A program made the position numbers and the translations under genes. The notes under the pieces are model-generated. The model ran no database searches and was not told the origin of the DNA. It saw nothing but the letters and a program-made list of their open reading frames with translations. 64,000 bases of DNA, taken from positions 496,001-560,000 of the forward strand of contig CAWAJT010000008.1 in NCBI GenBank assembly GCA_963782415.1, written 5' to 3'. Below are positions 1 to 8,726 of this stretch, one piece after another. The first letter of the stretch is position 1. Each line of letters starts with the position of its first letter. The DNA is from Bog-473 sp963782415. Lineage in GTDB: Bacteria; Actinomycetota; Acidimicrobiia; Acidimicrobiales; RAAP-2.

Positions 1-117
1 CGTGCGGCTGCGCCGTCCCGGTGATCGTTCCCTACGGGCGGCCTGACCCCTGGCCGCGGGCGTCGCATGGGGCCGATCGAGCGGGGTATGGAAGAAGCAG
101 CAAGGGGAGGAGCCGTC

Positions 118-672
118 ATGAATGCGATAGACATCGACCTGCTCGAGCTGTACGGGCAGGCGAGCGCCTGGGCCGCGACCAAGGTTGCGGGCGCGGCCGC
201 AGACCTGTACGCACCGACGTCGTGTGACGACTGGGATGTCAAGACGCTGCTGAACCACATGCTCCAGACGCAGCGTTATTTCGTGGGAGCGGCGCGGGGC
301 GAAGACGTCGCTCCGCCGGGAGGAACGCCACCTGACGTGATCAGCGCCGAGCCTCGCCTCGACTTCGACCGTGCCCGTGCCGAGACCATGGAGACGTTCG
401 GCGAACCCGGCGTGATCGAGAGGACCGGTCCCGCGCTCGGCATCGCGTTCGCCGATCAGTTGTTGCACGGGTGGGATCTCGCGATCTCGACCGGCCAGGA
501 TCCGGTCATGCCCGCGGGCCTGCCCGACGCCGCCTATTCCCTCATTCACGGAGCCTTTACCGACGACCAGCGCCAGGGCGTCTTCCAGCCCGAGGTGGCT
601 GTCGCCCCCGATGCCTCCCCCCAGGACAGGCTTCTGGCGTACACCGGGCGGGATCCCTCGACACCGCGCTGA
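118..672 (+). CDS. TIGR03086-type DinB/mycothiol-isomerase-like metal-binding protein
   Basis: A 184-residue cytosolic protein with the helical-bundle pattern of the DinB/maleylpyruvate-isomerase superfamily. A His near residue 47 (LLNHML) and a second His in the HGWDLA motif near residue 120 are the expected metal ligands. Members bind a divalent metal, and some use mycothiol as a thiol cofactor; the substrate cannot be inferred. I chose the ATG at 118 because a strong Shine-Dalgarno (AAGGGGAGG) lies just upstream. An in-frame ATG at 67 would add 17 residues with no visible ribosome site. It converges with the DJ-1 gene downstream. Confidence 0.8.
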   Translation: MNAIDIDLLELYGQASAWAATKVAGAAADLYAPTSCDDWDVKTLLNHMLQTQRYFVGAARGEDVAPPGGTPPDVISAEPRLDFDRARAETMETFGEPGVIERTGPALGIAFADQLLHGWDLAISTGQDPVMPAGLPDAAYSLIHGAFTDDQRQGVFQPEVAVAPDASPQDRLLAYTGRDPSTPR

Positions 673-697
673 CGGCCGGACCGCGTCCGGCTCCTGC

Positions 698-1348
698 CTA
701 TTGCCGAAACTGGGCGTACTCGACGACCCGAGTCATGACGACGTCGTCCGCCTTCGCCACCGATCCGCAGTCGAACGGCGGCTGGGGGTCGTACTCGATC
801 ATGAGTTGCGCCGCCTGGGCCGCAGTGCGATCGGCCAGGAGTTCCACCAGGCGCAACGCCATGTCGATCCCACTCGAGACGCCGGCGGCGGTGATGAGAC
901 GCCGGTCGAGGTGTTCGACGACGCGGGACGCCGTGGGCTCGGCGCCGTGCACCGCCAGTTCGCGGTAGCAGGACCAGTGGGTGGTGGCGGTGAGGCCGCG
1001 CAGGAGTCCGGCCGCACCGAGCACGAGTGAGCCCGTGCAGACCGATGTGGTGAGACGGGTGCTCCGGTGTGCTGCACGCACCCAGTCGAGAACGCGCCGG
1101 TCGTGTTCGAGTGGACGCGTCCCGGCGCCGCCGGGAAAGACGATGACATCGGGAGCGTGCACCTCCTCGAAGGTGGCGTCGGCATGAAGGCCGAGCATGC
1201 CGTTCTCGCTGCGCACCTCGCCTCGTTCGTGCCCGACGAAGACGATGTCGAAGGTCGGGATCCGCTGGAGCACCTCATAGGGGCCGACGGCGTCGAGCGC
1301 GGTGAACCTGGGAAAGATCGGAATGGCGACCTGCCGGCGGTCGGTCAT
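698..1348 (-). CDS. DJ-1/PfpI family protein, isonitrile-hydratase-like
   Basis: A 216-residue stand-alone DJ-1/PfpI (class I amidotransferase-like) domain. The nucleophile Cys is about residue 104 in SVCTGS, on the nucleophile elbow, and an acidic residue near 25 (VGPYEVL) is placed as in isocyanide hydratases. The length fits InhA-type cyclohexyl-isocyanide hydratases, although many DJ-1 proteins have other or unknown substrates. Its ATG overlaps the stop of the upstream GlxA-type regulator by four bases (ATGA), so the two are translationally coupled, and the regulator may control or sense the same chemistry. Confidence 0.85.
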   Translation of the reverse strand: MTDRRQVAIPIFPRFTALDAVGPYEVLQRIPTFDIVFVGHERGEVRSENGMLGLHADATFEEVHAPDVIVFPGGAGTRPLEHDRRVLDWVRAAHRSTRLTTSVCTGSLVLGAAGLLRGLTATTHWSCYRELAVHGAEPTASRVVEHLDRRLITAAGVSSGIDMALRLVELLADRTAAQAAQLMIEYDPQPPFDCGSVAKADDVVMTRVVEYAQFRQ

Positions 1349-2337
1349 GCGGATGTCCTTTCGTCGGGGGCGGCGCGGAAGCGACGCCGGTAGGCATCGG
1401 GCGTCACGCCGAGTCGCCGCTGGAACACGCGTCGCAAGGTTTCGGCCGACCCGAGCCCGCAGCGGGTCGCCACGACGTCGAGGGTCTCGCTCGTCTCTTC
1501 GAGCTCGCGGCGGGCGGCCTCCAGGCGCGTCCGCTCCACGAAGCGGCTGGGAGTCTCGCCGACCTCCGCCGTGAAGACCCGGGTGAAGTGCCGCACACTC
1601 ATGGCGGCGGCCGCGGCGAGCGCCGGCAGTCGGTGATCACCCCCCGGCGCCGACTCCACCAGCGTCTGCACGGCACGCACGGTCGACCGCTCGGCGCGCG
1701 GGGTCCAGACGGGTGAGGCGAACTGGGTCTGTCCGCCGGGCCGGTGCAGGAACATGACGAGCCAGCGGGCGACGGTCTGGGCGACCGCAACCCCGAGATC
1801 GAGTTGGACCAGGGCCAGTGCGAGGTCGATGCCGGCGGTCACGCCGGCGCTCGACCAGTACTTCCCGTCGCGGAGGTAGATCGGATCGGGATCGACCGTG
1901 AGGTCGGGGTAGGCCTCGGCGAGTTCCCGGGCTCGGGCCCAATGGGTGGTCACCCGCCGGCCCGCCAGCAGTCCGGCCGCGGCGCCGACGAACGTCCCCG
2001 AGCACACGGTGGCCACGCGTCGGCAGGGTGGAGCCGCCTGGCGGATCCACGCCAAGAGCTCCTCGTTCTGCGCGGCGGCACCAGTGCCCCTGCCGCCGGG
2101 AAGCACCAGCGTGTCGATGCGCTCGGGAGCGTCGGCCAGCGGGGTCGTTCCCAGGACGAGCCCGCTCTCGGCGTGGACCTGGCCGCCGCCGATGGAGCCG
2201 ACGGTGACGTGGTATCCGCCGGGGCGGCCGAGGGAGGCTGCCGCCCTCCCTGCACCGGCGAACACCTCGTGAGGGCCGACGGCATCGAGGGGCTGCACGC
2301 CGTCGAAGGCGACGATGACGACGTGGCGCTCCCGCAT
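1345..2337 (-). CDS. GlxA-type transcriptional regulator (DJ-1 + AraC HTH)
   Basis: A 330-residue two-domain regulator. Residues about 5-190 form a DJ-1/PfpI domain with Cys in VATVCSG. Residues about 225-325 form an AraC/XylS double helix-turn-helix ending in the typical FQRRLGVTPDAYRRRF. Related proteins regulate amine, carnitine or nitrile metabolism. It is the first gene of a two-gene operon with the DJ-1 protein downstream (4-bp ATGA overlap). The 109-bp gap to the thioesterase gene upstream on the same strand leaves room for a promoter. The ligand is unknown. Confidence 0.88.
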   Translation of the reverse strand: MRERHVVIVAFDGVQPLDAVGPHEVFAGAGRAAASLGRPGGYHVTVGSIGGGQVHAESGLVLGTTPLADAPERIDTLVLPGGRGTGAAAQNEELLAWIRQAAPPCRRVATVCSGTFVGAAAGLLAGRRVTTHWARARELAEAYPDLTVDPDPIYLRDGKYWSSAGVTAGIDLALALVQLDLGVAVAQTVARWLVMFLHRPGGQTQFASPVWTPRAERSTVRAVQTLVESAPGGDHRLPALAAAAAMSVRHFTRVFTAEVGETPSRFVERTRLEAARRELEETSETLDVVATRCGLGSAETLRRVFQRRLGVTPDAYRRRFRAAPDERTSA

Positions 2338-2446
2338 GGGTCCACTGTGCGGCCGGTGCCCTATGGCGTCAATGACCTAATTCCCACGGATCCGGCCATC
2401 AGCCCCGGGTGCCGAGGTCCGCGACGGTTGTCCGATCCTTCCTGGG

Positions 2447-2845
2447 TCAGCCGGAGCGGGCCCGGCGCGTGCCCCGGGCCCGCACCCAGGCCAGCAGGTC
2501 GCCCGGCTCGCCGCGGCGCACGGTCCCGGTGAAGATGTCCTCGCGGCCCGTCGAGACCTCGCGTGCCACCTCGGCGTACAGCTCGTCGCCGAGCGCAGCG
2601 GGCTGGAGGTACTCGACGAGCACGGACGAAATGATGCCCGAGTTCTCGGCGTCGTTGGCCGCCGCGGCGACGGCGGCGCCCGCCACCGCGTAGAACACGG
2701 CACCGTGCACCGTGGCATGCGGGTTGGCGTGCCGCTCGTCTGTCGTGAGCCGAGCGACGGTCTGCCCCTCAGCGCGGCGTTCCACCTGAATGCCGAGCAG
2801 TGCGGCGAATGCGTCGGGACGGGGCCCGCTCGTCGGCTGGCTCAC
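2447..2845 (-). CDS. PaaI-family hotdog thioesterase
   Basis: A 132-residue hotdog-fold protein. The segment around residues 39-55 (HANPHATVHGAVFYAVAG) matches the PaaI/YdiI thioesterase core, where the glycine-rich helix packs against the CoA thioester. Predicted to hydrolyse a short or aromatic acyl-CoA. The ATG overlaps the stop of the FrhB-like gene by four bases, indicating an operon and coupled translation. The C-terminus is Arg-rich (RGTRRARSG), possibly a local reading extension. Confidence 0.82.
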   Translation of the reverse strand: MSQPTSGPRPDAFAALLGIQVERRAEGQTVARLTTDERHANPHATVHGAVFYAVAGAAVAAAANDAENSGIISSVLVEYLQPAALGDELYAEVAREVSTGREDIFTGTVRRGEPGDLLAWVRARGTRRARSG

Positions 2846-3975
2846 GCTGATGGAGCGGGTGCCGGAAGGCGCCCCGGCATGGGCACGGCCGTGGCGGGCC
2901 AGCGCTTGCGGCTGACCCGGCTCAACTTGCGCAGAAGGGTGACGGCACCCGGATCGTCTTCGATCGGCCGCGTCTCAATGACCCCGGCCGCTTCCATGTC
3001 GTTGAAGAGCTCTTCGCCCTTCTCCGTCCGCACGATGGTCAACGTCCAGTCGCCGAAGGCCCCGATCCCACCGGTCGAGATGTCGGCGTGTTCCGCCGCG
3101 AAGTCCGGACAGCTCGAGCAGCCCTCTCGGGTCCAGGCGTGTGCCTCCTTCAGCGGGACCTCGTGGTACGTGCCGTCCCGCATCCAGACCTGGAACACGC
3201 CCTTGATGTTCATTTTGACGATGTCGGCCCGGGCGAGCCCGTACTTCGCCTCGAAGAGCTCGCCGAAGATGGCGTCGTCGAACGTCTTGGAGCAGAGCAA
3301 ACCGATCGACAGCGTGAAGCGCCGCGCCACCTTGCCGGCTTTGCGCGCTTGCATGACGGGCGGCGCTGAGGCCTGGCAGCCCATGCCGACCAGCGCGATG
3401 CGCTCGGCCCCGCCCGCAATGGCCTCGGCGTAGGCCAAGGGATTGGCCGAGTAGGTGTAGCGGGAGCCGGCCGTGGCAAGGACGTCCTCCTTGGATCGGG
3501 CGACCTGAGGGACCGCCTTCCAGGTCGAGCCGTCTCCCTCGAGACCCGAGACGAGCGCGGCGTCGATCAATTCGTGCTCGAAGGCCCAGATGAGAAGCGC
3601 AGAGACGAGGCCGCCATCCTGCCCGGTGCCCTGGACCGACGGGTCCGTCGCCCGGGCCAGGACGGTGCGCCGGGAGATGCCTGCCACCTCGTCCTCGTCC
3701 CGGGGTCGACCAAAGAGGTGGGTCTCGATCTCGGGTTCCCAGGTGCGAAAGCGCGGGCAGGCCCGGGTGCAGAGGGTGCAGCCCTTCAGGCCGTGGGTGC
3801 AGTTGTCGGGGCCGCCGTCGGTGTCCACGTGGAAGGGCTTGTAGACCCCGTCCTCGTCGTTGTAGCCCAGGACGTCGTAGGGGCACACGACCACGCAGGC
3901 GGAGCAGCCCGTGCACAGTCCGGACGTCACGACCTCGGTGAACAGTTCAGCCCATTGCGGCTTCTCGGGAGGCAT
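2842..3975 (-). CDS. FrhB-like coenzyme F420 hydrogenase/dehydrogenase beta-subunit family protein
   Basis: A 377-residue iron-sulfur flavoprotein. The N-terminus has a 4Fe-4S cluster motif (CTGCSACVVVCP, about residues 21-32) and further cysteines in GCTLCTRACP. The FrhB N- and C-terminal domains follow. The family moves electrons between F420H2 or FAD and ferredoxin-type clusters. Related free-standing proteins occur in many actinobacteria with uncertain partners. It is co-transcribed with the thioesterase downstream and divergent from the Fpg-type glycosylase, with a 46-bp gap. Confidence 0.85.
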   Translation of the reverse strand: MPPEKPQWAELFTEVVTSGLCTGCSACVVVCPYDVLGYNDEDGVYKPFHVDTDGGPDNCTHGLKGCTLCTRACPRFRTWEPEIETHLFGRPRDEDEVAGISRRTVLARATDPSVQGTGQDGGLVSALLIWAFEHELIDAALVSGLEGDGSTWKAVPQVARSKEDVLATAGSRYTYSANPLAYAEAIAGGAERIALVGMGCQASAPPVMQARKAGKVARRFTLSIGLLCSKTFDDAIFGELFEAKYGLARADIVKMNIKGVFQVWMRDGTYHEVPLKEAHAWTREGCSSCPDFAAEHADISTGGIGAFGDWTLTIVRTEKGEELFNDMEAAGVIETRPIEDDPGAVTLLRKLSRVSRKRWPATAVPMPGRLPAPAPSA

Positions 3976-4021
3976 TGGTCCACCATATTCGGGCGGGGGG
4001 ACCGGTCGGCTACCTTGCGAC

Positions 4022-4819
4022 GTGCCCGAGATCCTCGAAGTCGAGCTCTACCGGACCTTCGCCGAGAAGACGCTCGACCGGCCAATGACCCGGGCATGGA
4101 TGGTCGACGCCCGCTACGGCCGTGGCGGGACCACGCCGGCAAGGCTCCGGGCGGCCCTCATCGGTCATTCGTTCGCACGAGCGCGTCGGCGCGGCAAGCT
4201 CCTCCTGCTCGACACCGACGCAGGCCCCACGCTCGGGGTCAGGTTCGGCATGACGGGTGGGCTCGTCGTCGACGGGAGCGAGGCGCTCGACCGGCTCCGT
4301 TACGGTCCGGGGGTCTTCAACGACAAATGGGTGCGTGTGCGCATCACCTTCGAAGACGGCGGCGAGCTCCTCTTGCACGATCCGCGGCGCTTCGGTTCCG
4401 TGGAGCTCGCTCCAGACGAGGATCGACTCGGGCCCGACGGGCTCACGGTGACGTTGGGCGAGCTCCGGAGCGCGCTGGCCATCGGGCCGGAACGGGCGGG
4501 GACGGCTGCACCGCTCAAGGCGCGGCTCATGGACCAGGAGCGGATCGCCGGCGTGGGCAACCTGTTGGCCGACGAGATCCTTTGGCGTGCCGGTCTTGCC
4601 CCCGGAAGGCGGACGCCGCTGACCGACGAGGAAGTGCGCGCTCTGCACAGGGAGCTACGCGCGACCTTGCGGCAGCTCGGCCGGCGCGGCGGCTCGCACA
4701 TGGGCGAGTTGATGGAAGAGCGCCTCCCGGGCGGGCGGTGTCCGCGCGACGGAACGGAGCTGCGCCGCGAGACCGTGGGCGGCCGCACGACCTACTGGTG
4801 TCCGGCGCACCAGCACTGA
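4022..4819 (+). CDS. Fpg/Nei family DNA glycosylase
   Basis: A 265-residue base-excision repair glycosylase/AP lyase. Starting at GTG 4022 gives PEILEVE, so Pro2 and Glu3 become the catalytic N-terminus as in Fpg/Nei; upstream ATGs would destroy this. The helix-two-turn-helix is clear (LKARLMDQERIAGVGNLLADEILWRAGLAP region). The C-terminal zinc finger is abnormal: the first pair reads C-x2-D instead of C-x2-C and the second reads C-x2-H, so zinc binding is altered or absent. It may be an actinobacterial Fpg2/Nei-like variant. Substrate preference (8-oxoguanine or oxidised pyrimidine) cannot be set from sequence. Confidence 0.87.
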   Translation: MPEILEVELYRTFAEKTLDRPMTRAWMVDARYGRGGTTPARLRAALIGHSFARARRRGKLLLLDTDAGPTLGVRFGMTGGLVVDGSEALDRLRYGPGVFNDKWVRVRITFEDGGELLLHDPRRFGSVELAPDEDRLGPDGLTVTLGELRSALAIGPERAGTAAPLKARLMDQERIAGVGNLLADEILWRAGLAPGRRTPLTDEEVRALHRELRATLRQLGRRGGSHMGELMEERLPGGRCPRDGTELRRETVGGRTTYWCPAHQH

Positions 4820-4836
4820 CCGCTCGCTCCTCACGC

Positions 4837-5520
4837 TCAGTGCGTCAGCGGTGGGAGCCCCTTGGCGATCAGGTCGACGCCGAAGACAAGGAACAGGACG
4901 GCGAGGACGGCTGCGTTGTGGGCGGTCAGCCACGCCTTGGCCGAGTCGAGGCTCGCCTTCGCCTTGTCGCCCCCGGCGAGTGCATAGACCACAGGGACAG
5001 CGATGGTGAGGCTGGCGATCACCACGAACACGACGATGGCGACCATGGCGTCGGTCGTCGTCAAGCCGGACACCTGGGCCAGGCCGGCTGCGGCTCCCGC
5101 GGTGAGGATGAGGTTCTTCGGGTTGGCCGCAGCGAGGAGGATGCCGAGCCCGAGCGCCTTGAGGGGTGACACGGACTCCACCGTCGACAGCCATTTCGGC
5201 ATCACGGCCTCCTGACCGGGTGCCGGGCGCTTGCGCCAGCTTCGGCGCGCCAATGCGAGCATGCCGACGCCCAGCGCGATGGTGCCCCACGACACCGAGT
5301 CCGACGCGGTGCTACTCGTCGCCGCCACGTTGCCGTCGTGCGACACCACGTAGACGACGGTGCTCACTGCGGCCAGGGCCACCACCCAGCCCACGAGGAA
5401 GGCCGGCCCGTTCACCCGGGCCCGCTGCGAGAACAGCATCAGGATCACCGCGATGATCGGTATGGGGCTGATGGCCACCCCGATGGCGAACGTCAGGACC
5501 TCGCTGATGCCCTGCCCCAT
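4837..5520 (-). CDS. GAP/Sap family membrane protein
   Basis: A 227-residue integral membrane protein with about six hydrophobic segments. It matches the GAP family (Sap, sulfolipid-1-addressing protein): the AIGVAISPIPIIAVILML start and the LAAANPKNLIL motif in the middle are typical. Mycobacterial relatives assist export of cell-envelope glycolipids; the cargo here is unknown. It converges with the glycosylase gene and stands alone, with a 38-bp gap to the next gene on the same strand. Confidence 0.8.
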   Translation of the reverse strand: MGQGISEVLTFAIGVAISPIPIIAVILMLFSQRARVNGPAFLVGWVVALAAVSTVVYVVSHDGNVAATSSTASDSVSWGTIALGVGMLALARRSWRKRPAPGQEAVMPKWLSTVESVSPLKALGLGILLAAANPKNLILTAGAAAGLAQVSGLTTTDAMVAIVVFVVIASLTIAVPVVYALAGGDKAKASLDSAKAWLTAHNAAVLAVLFLVFGVDLIAKGLPPLTH

Positions 5521-5558
5521 GTCGACTCCTTCCCTACGACGTCACGTCACTCTTCACG

Positions 5559-6032
5559 TCACTCGTCACGCCACACCCCGTGGACGGGATGCATGTCGCC
5601 GTGTCCGGTGGTGCGAGTCTGGAGGCACGACTGCACCAGGAACTCGAACAAGGCATCATCATCCGAGGGAGCGGGAACGGCGAGCCGCTTCCGCTCCGTC
5701 ACGAAGATGGCGCTCAGCTCGGACCGTAGCCGAGCGTCCGTCACGAGGCGTGCCTTTCCGCTGCACGAGAACGCGTCCTCGTTGTCCTCGCACGGGAACG
5801 AATGGAGCGCGTAGCGGCCGTCGCGCCGGAGATCGCGTTGTTTGGGCGACGGGATGATGAACGCGAAGAGCCCCGCCTGATGCAGCACCGGGCACATGGG
5901 ATGGACGCGCGGCGCGCCGTCTGCCCGGGTTGTGGCGAGGAAACCGAGCCCGACGCCCACCTGGTACAGCAGGTCGCGGCCCGCCTCGGCCATCTCAGGT
6001 TGCGCTTCGGCGAACTCAGCCCACGACTTCAT
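5559..6032 (-). CDS. Pyridoxamine-5'-phosphate-oxidase-like (PPOX) family protein
   Basis: A 157-residue split beta-barrel flavin-binding protein. The LGFLATTRADGAPRVHPMCPVL strand pair and the later KARLV region are typical of the PPOX superfamily, whose actinobacterial members use FMN, F420 or haem. The ATG at 6032 starts the homology (MKSWAEF) and lies 8 bp after the stop of the Bcp peroxiredoxin, so the two genes are probably co-transcribed and may share an oxidative-stress role. Confidence 0.78.
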   Translation of the reverse strand: MKSWAEFAEAQPEMAEAGRDLLYQVGVGLGFLATTRADGAPRVHPMCPVLHQAGLFAFIIPSPKQRDLRRDGRYALHSFPCEDNEDAFSCSGKARLVTDARLRSELSAIFVTERKRLAVPAPSDDDALFEFLVQSCLQTRTTGHGDMHPVHGVWRDE

Positions 6033-6040
6033 GGCGACCC

Positions 6041-6508
6041 TCAGCCTTCGGCGACTTCTTCGAGCACCTTGGCCGCGTGACCGTCCGCCCGCACGTGGTA
6101 CCAGGCCCGCTGGATCTTCCCGTTGGGCCCGACGAGGAAGGTCGAGCGGATGGTCCCGACGGTCTTCTTGCCGTACATCGTCTTCTCGCCCCACGCCCCG
6201 TACTTCTCCATGACCTTCTTGTCGGCGTCGGTGAGCAGCGGGAACTTGAGCTTGTACTTGGTGCGGAACTTCACGTGCTTCTCCGCCTTGTCGGGGGAGA
6301 TCCCGAGCACGGCCACGCCGGCCTTCTCGAATGTCTTGAGGTTGTCGTTGAACTGGCACGCTTCTTTCGTGCAGCCGGGCGTGTCGTCAGCGGGGTAGAA
6401 GTACACGATCACCCGCTGGCCCTTGAAGTCCGACAGCTTGACCGGCTTGCCATCCTGGTCAGGCAGGGTGAACGCGGGGGCTGTGGCGCCCGCCTCGAGT
6501 TTGGCCAT
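6041..6508 (-). CDS. bcp: Thioredoxin-dependent thiol peroxidase (Bcp/PrxQ)
   Basis: A 155-residue peroxiredoxin of the BCP/PrxQ group that reduces H2O2 and organic peroxides with thioredoxin. The active site DDTPGCTKEACQF carries the peroxidatic Cys and a resolving Cys five residues later, the atypical 2-Cys arrangement. Start at ATG 6508, preceded by a GGAGAG ribosome site. It is the first gene of a two-gene unit with the PPOX protein and is divergent from the DEAD-box helicase. Confidence 0.92.
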   Translation of the reverse strand: MAKLEAGATAPAFTLPDQDGKPVKLSDFKGQRVIVYFYPADDTPGCTKEACQFNDNLKTFEKAGVAVLGISPDKAEKHVKFRTKYKLKFPLLTDADKKVMEKYGAWGEKTMYGKKTVGTIRSTFLVGPNGKIQRAWYHVRADGHAAKVLEEVAEG

Positions 6509-6580
6509 CGTCGGCTCTCCTTCGCTCGTGGTGGAAGGGCGCACATTGGCACAAGGTTGCGCCGCTCCACCGTCCTGGAC

Positions 6581-6589
6581 TGGTACAAT
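6581..6589 (+). promoter_or_regulatory. Putative extended -10 promoter of the DEAD-box helicase gene
   Basis: TGGTACAAT, an extended -10 (TGn plus TACAAT), stands out in this GC-rich divergent region about 95 bp before the helicase ATG. No convincing -35 is seen at normal spacing. The long untranslated leader that would follow resembles those of cold-shock helicase mRNAs, but this is inference only. Confidence 0.35.
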
Positions 6590-6684
6590 AGGTGTGCGAC
6601 CGCCGGCAGGGGCCGGTGAGTCGGGGCTGACTCTCACTCCTCTGGTAGGCGCACGGCCCCGCCCCACAACAGAGAGAGCGGGAT

Positions 6685-7968
6685 ATGACCGTAGATGCCC
6701 TTGCCGGCGCGCACGCCGGAGCCCAAACCGGAGGCAGTGACACCTCCGGCGACGACACGTACGAGACTGCCCGGACCTTCGAGTCCCTCGGCGTCTCACC
6801 CGAACTGAACAAGGCGCTGGCGGATGAAGGCATCGTCAGCGCCTTTCCAATTCAGGCCCTCACCGTTGCCGATGCGCTGGCCGGACGTGACGTCTGCGGC
6901 AAGGCGAAAACTGGGTCGGGCAAGACGCTTGCCTTCGGCGTCCCGCTCCTGCAACGGGCCAAGGCCACCCGGGAGGCGCAGGGGGCCCGCCCCGCCAGCC
7001 GACCCGCCCGCCCGCTGGGTCTCGTGCTGCTGCCCACCCGCGAGCTGGCGGTGCAGGTGCACGATGTTTTGGCACCGCTCGCTCTGAAGCTGGGACTACG
7101 GGCGGTCGCCGTGTATGGCGGCGCCGACATCGACCGTCAGGTGAACAAGCTTCGCAAGGGCGTGGATCTGATCATCGCCACGCCGGGACGCCTCATCGAT
7201 CTCGGTGATCGCGGCGAGCTCGCCGTCGATGAGCTCGAGACCTTGGTGCTCGACGAGGCCGATCGCATGGCCGACATGGGATTCATGCCCCAGGTCGAGT
7301 GGGTGTTGCGCCGTCTCGACCAGTCCCACCAGACGCTGCTCTTCTCCGCCACACTCGACGGCGCCGTCGACCGTTTGGTGAAGCGGTATCTGACGGATCC
7401 GGTCTTCCACGAGGTCGCGTCCAACACGCAGACCGTCACGCTCATGGAGCACCGGTTCCTCCAGGTGCACCAGATGGACAAGGTCAAGGTGGCGGCGGCC
7501 ATCTGCCGAAACCAGGAGAAATCACTCCTGTTCGTGCGCACCAAACGTGGTGCCGACCGCCTGGTGGAGAACCTTGGTAAGGAGGGGATCAAGGCCCAGG
7601 CCATTCACGGCGACCTGCGTCAGGCCAACCGGGAGCGCGCACTGGCCGACTTCTCCAATGGCAAGCTCTCGGTGCTCGTCGCCACCGACGTCGCAGCACG
7701 GGGCCTGCACATCGAAGGCGTCGACGGTGTCATCCACTACGACCCGCCCGAGGACCACAAGGCCTATCTGCACCGATCGGGACGCACGGCACGGGCCGGC
7801 AGGGCCGGGGTCGTCGTCAGCCTGTCGCTGTGGAACCAGCTGGTCGAGATGGAAGTGATCCAAAGGAGACTGGGCCTGCGCATCCCCATCGTTGAGATGT
7901 TCTCCAACGACCCGCGGCTGGCCGACCTGGCCGCATGGACTCCCCTTCCCGAGGAGAGCGTCCTCTGA
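6685..7968 (+). CDS. DEAD/DEAH-box ATP-dependent RNA helicase
   Basis: A 427-residue RNA helicase. In order: Q-motif region (FPIQALT), motif I (AKTGSGKT), PTREL, TPGR, motif II as DEAD (VLDEADRMADMGF), SAT, and the helicase C domain ending in HRSGRTARAG. It unwinds RNA duplexes in ribosome assembly, cold adaptation or mRNA decay, like RhlE/CsdA types. The first 30 residues are Gly/Asp-rich and unstructured, and there is no long basic C-terminal tail. The downstream deacetylase reading frame begins inside the end of this gene. Confidence 0.92.
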   Translation: MTVDALAGAHAGAQTGGSDTSGDDTYETARTFESLGVSPELNKALADEGIVSAFPIQALTVADALAGRDVCGKAKTGSGKTLAFGVPLLQRAKATREAQGARPASRPARPLGLVLLPTRELAVQVHDVLAPLALKLGLRAVAVYGGADIDRQVNKLRKGVDLIIATPGRLIDLGDRGELAVDELETLVLDEADRMADMGFMPQVEWVLRRLDQSHQTLLFSATLDGAVDRLVKRYLTDPVFHEVASNTQTVTLMEHRFLQVHQMDKVKVAAAICRNQEKSLLFVRTKRGADRLVENLGKEGIKAQAIHGDLRQANRERALADFSNGKLSVLVATDVAARGLHIEGVDGVIHYDPPEDHKAYLHRSGRTARAGRAGVVVSLSLWNQLVEMEVIQRRLGLRIPIVEMFSNDPRLADLAAWTPLPEESVL

Positions 7969-8718
7969 GCGACGACGAGGCCATTCCGGTCTGGTCGCCC
8001 GAAGACGGGGTCCGCCGCGTTCTGGTCGTGACCGCACATCCCGACGACGTGGACTTCGGTGCCGCCGGAGCGGTGGCAGCCTTCACCGCTGCGGGCGTCG
8101 AGGTGACGTACTGCATCGCAACCAGTGGCGAGTCCGGCGGCTCGGACCGCACCATGTCGCGGGCCGAGATGGCGGCGCTTCGCCAGGACGAGCAGCGCGG
8201 CAGCAGCGGCCGTCGTCGGGGTCAGCGACGTGCGCTTCCTCGGGCACCCCGATGGCATGGTCGAGACGACGCGCGAGCTGCGGCGCGACATCAGCCGTGT
8301 CATCCGCCAGGTCCAGCCCGAGCGGGTGGTGACGCAGTCCCCCGAGCGGAACCTCGACTTCATTTACGCCAGCCACCCGGATCACGTGGCGACCGGTGAA
8401 GCAGCGGTGGACGCCGTGTACCCCGACGCACGCAACCCGTTTGCCCACAGCGAGCTCCTCGACGTCGAGGGCCTCGAGCCCTGGGTCGTCCCCGAGCTCT
8501 GGGTCATGGGTCCCGGCGGGCACAACGTCGGCATCGCGGTCGACACGACGGCGACGGTGGACCGGAAAGTGGCGGCACTCCTGAGCCACAAGAGCCAGCT
8601 CCCCGACCCCGATGGGGTGGCACAGCGCGTGCGCGACTGGGCGAGGGCCAACGCGACCCTGGCCGGACTGCCCGAAGGTCGCTGCGCCGAGCTCTTCCGC
8701 GTCATCAGCATTCCCTGA
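7935..8718 (+). pseudogene. PIG-L/LmbE-family deacetylase, interrupted by a +1 frameshift
   Basis: The N-terminal part (VLVVTAHPDDVDFGAAGA) carries the AHPDD zinc motif of PIG-L N-acetylglucosaminyl deacetylases; this family includes mycothiol enzymes MshB and Mca. The rest (VRFLGHPDGM, then the HPDHVATGE zinc motif) is in the next frame. One extra base near 8196-8200 (CGCGG) separates them. Removing it restores 260 codons reading DEQRAAAAVVGVSDVRFLG. The ATG at 7935 overlaps the helicase end. Either the gene is recently broken or this is a sequencing error; the otherwise perfect conservation favours error. Confidence 0.8.
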
Positions 8719-8726
8719 AGACGCAT

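Noticed and set aside
4010..4648. Minus-strand open frames opposite the Fpg-type gene
   Set aside because: No domain or start context; antisense to a clear glycosylase.
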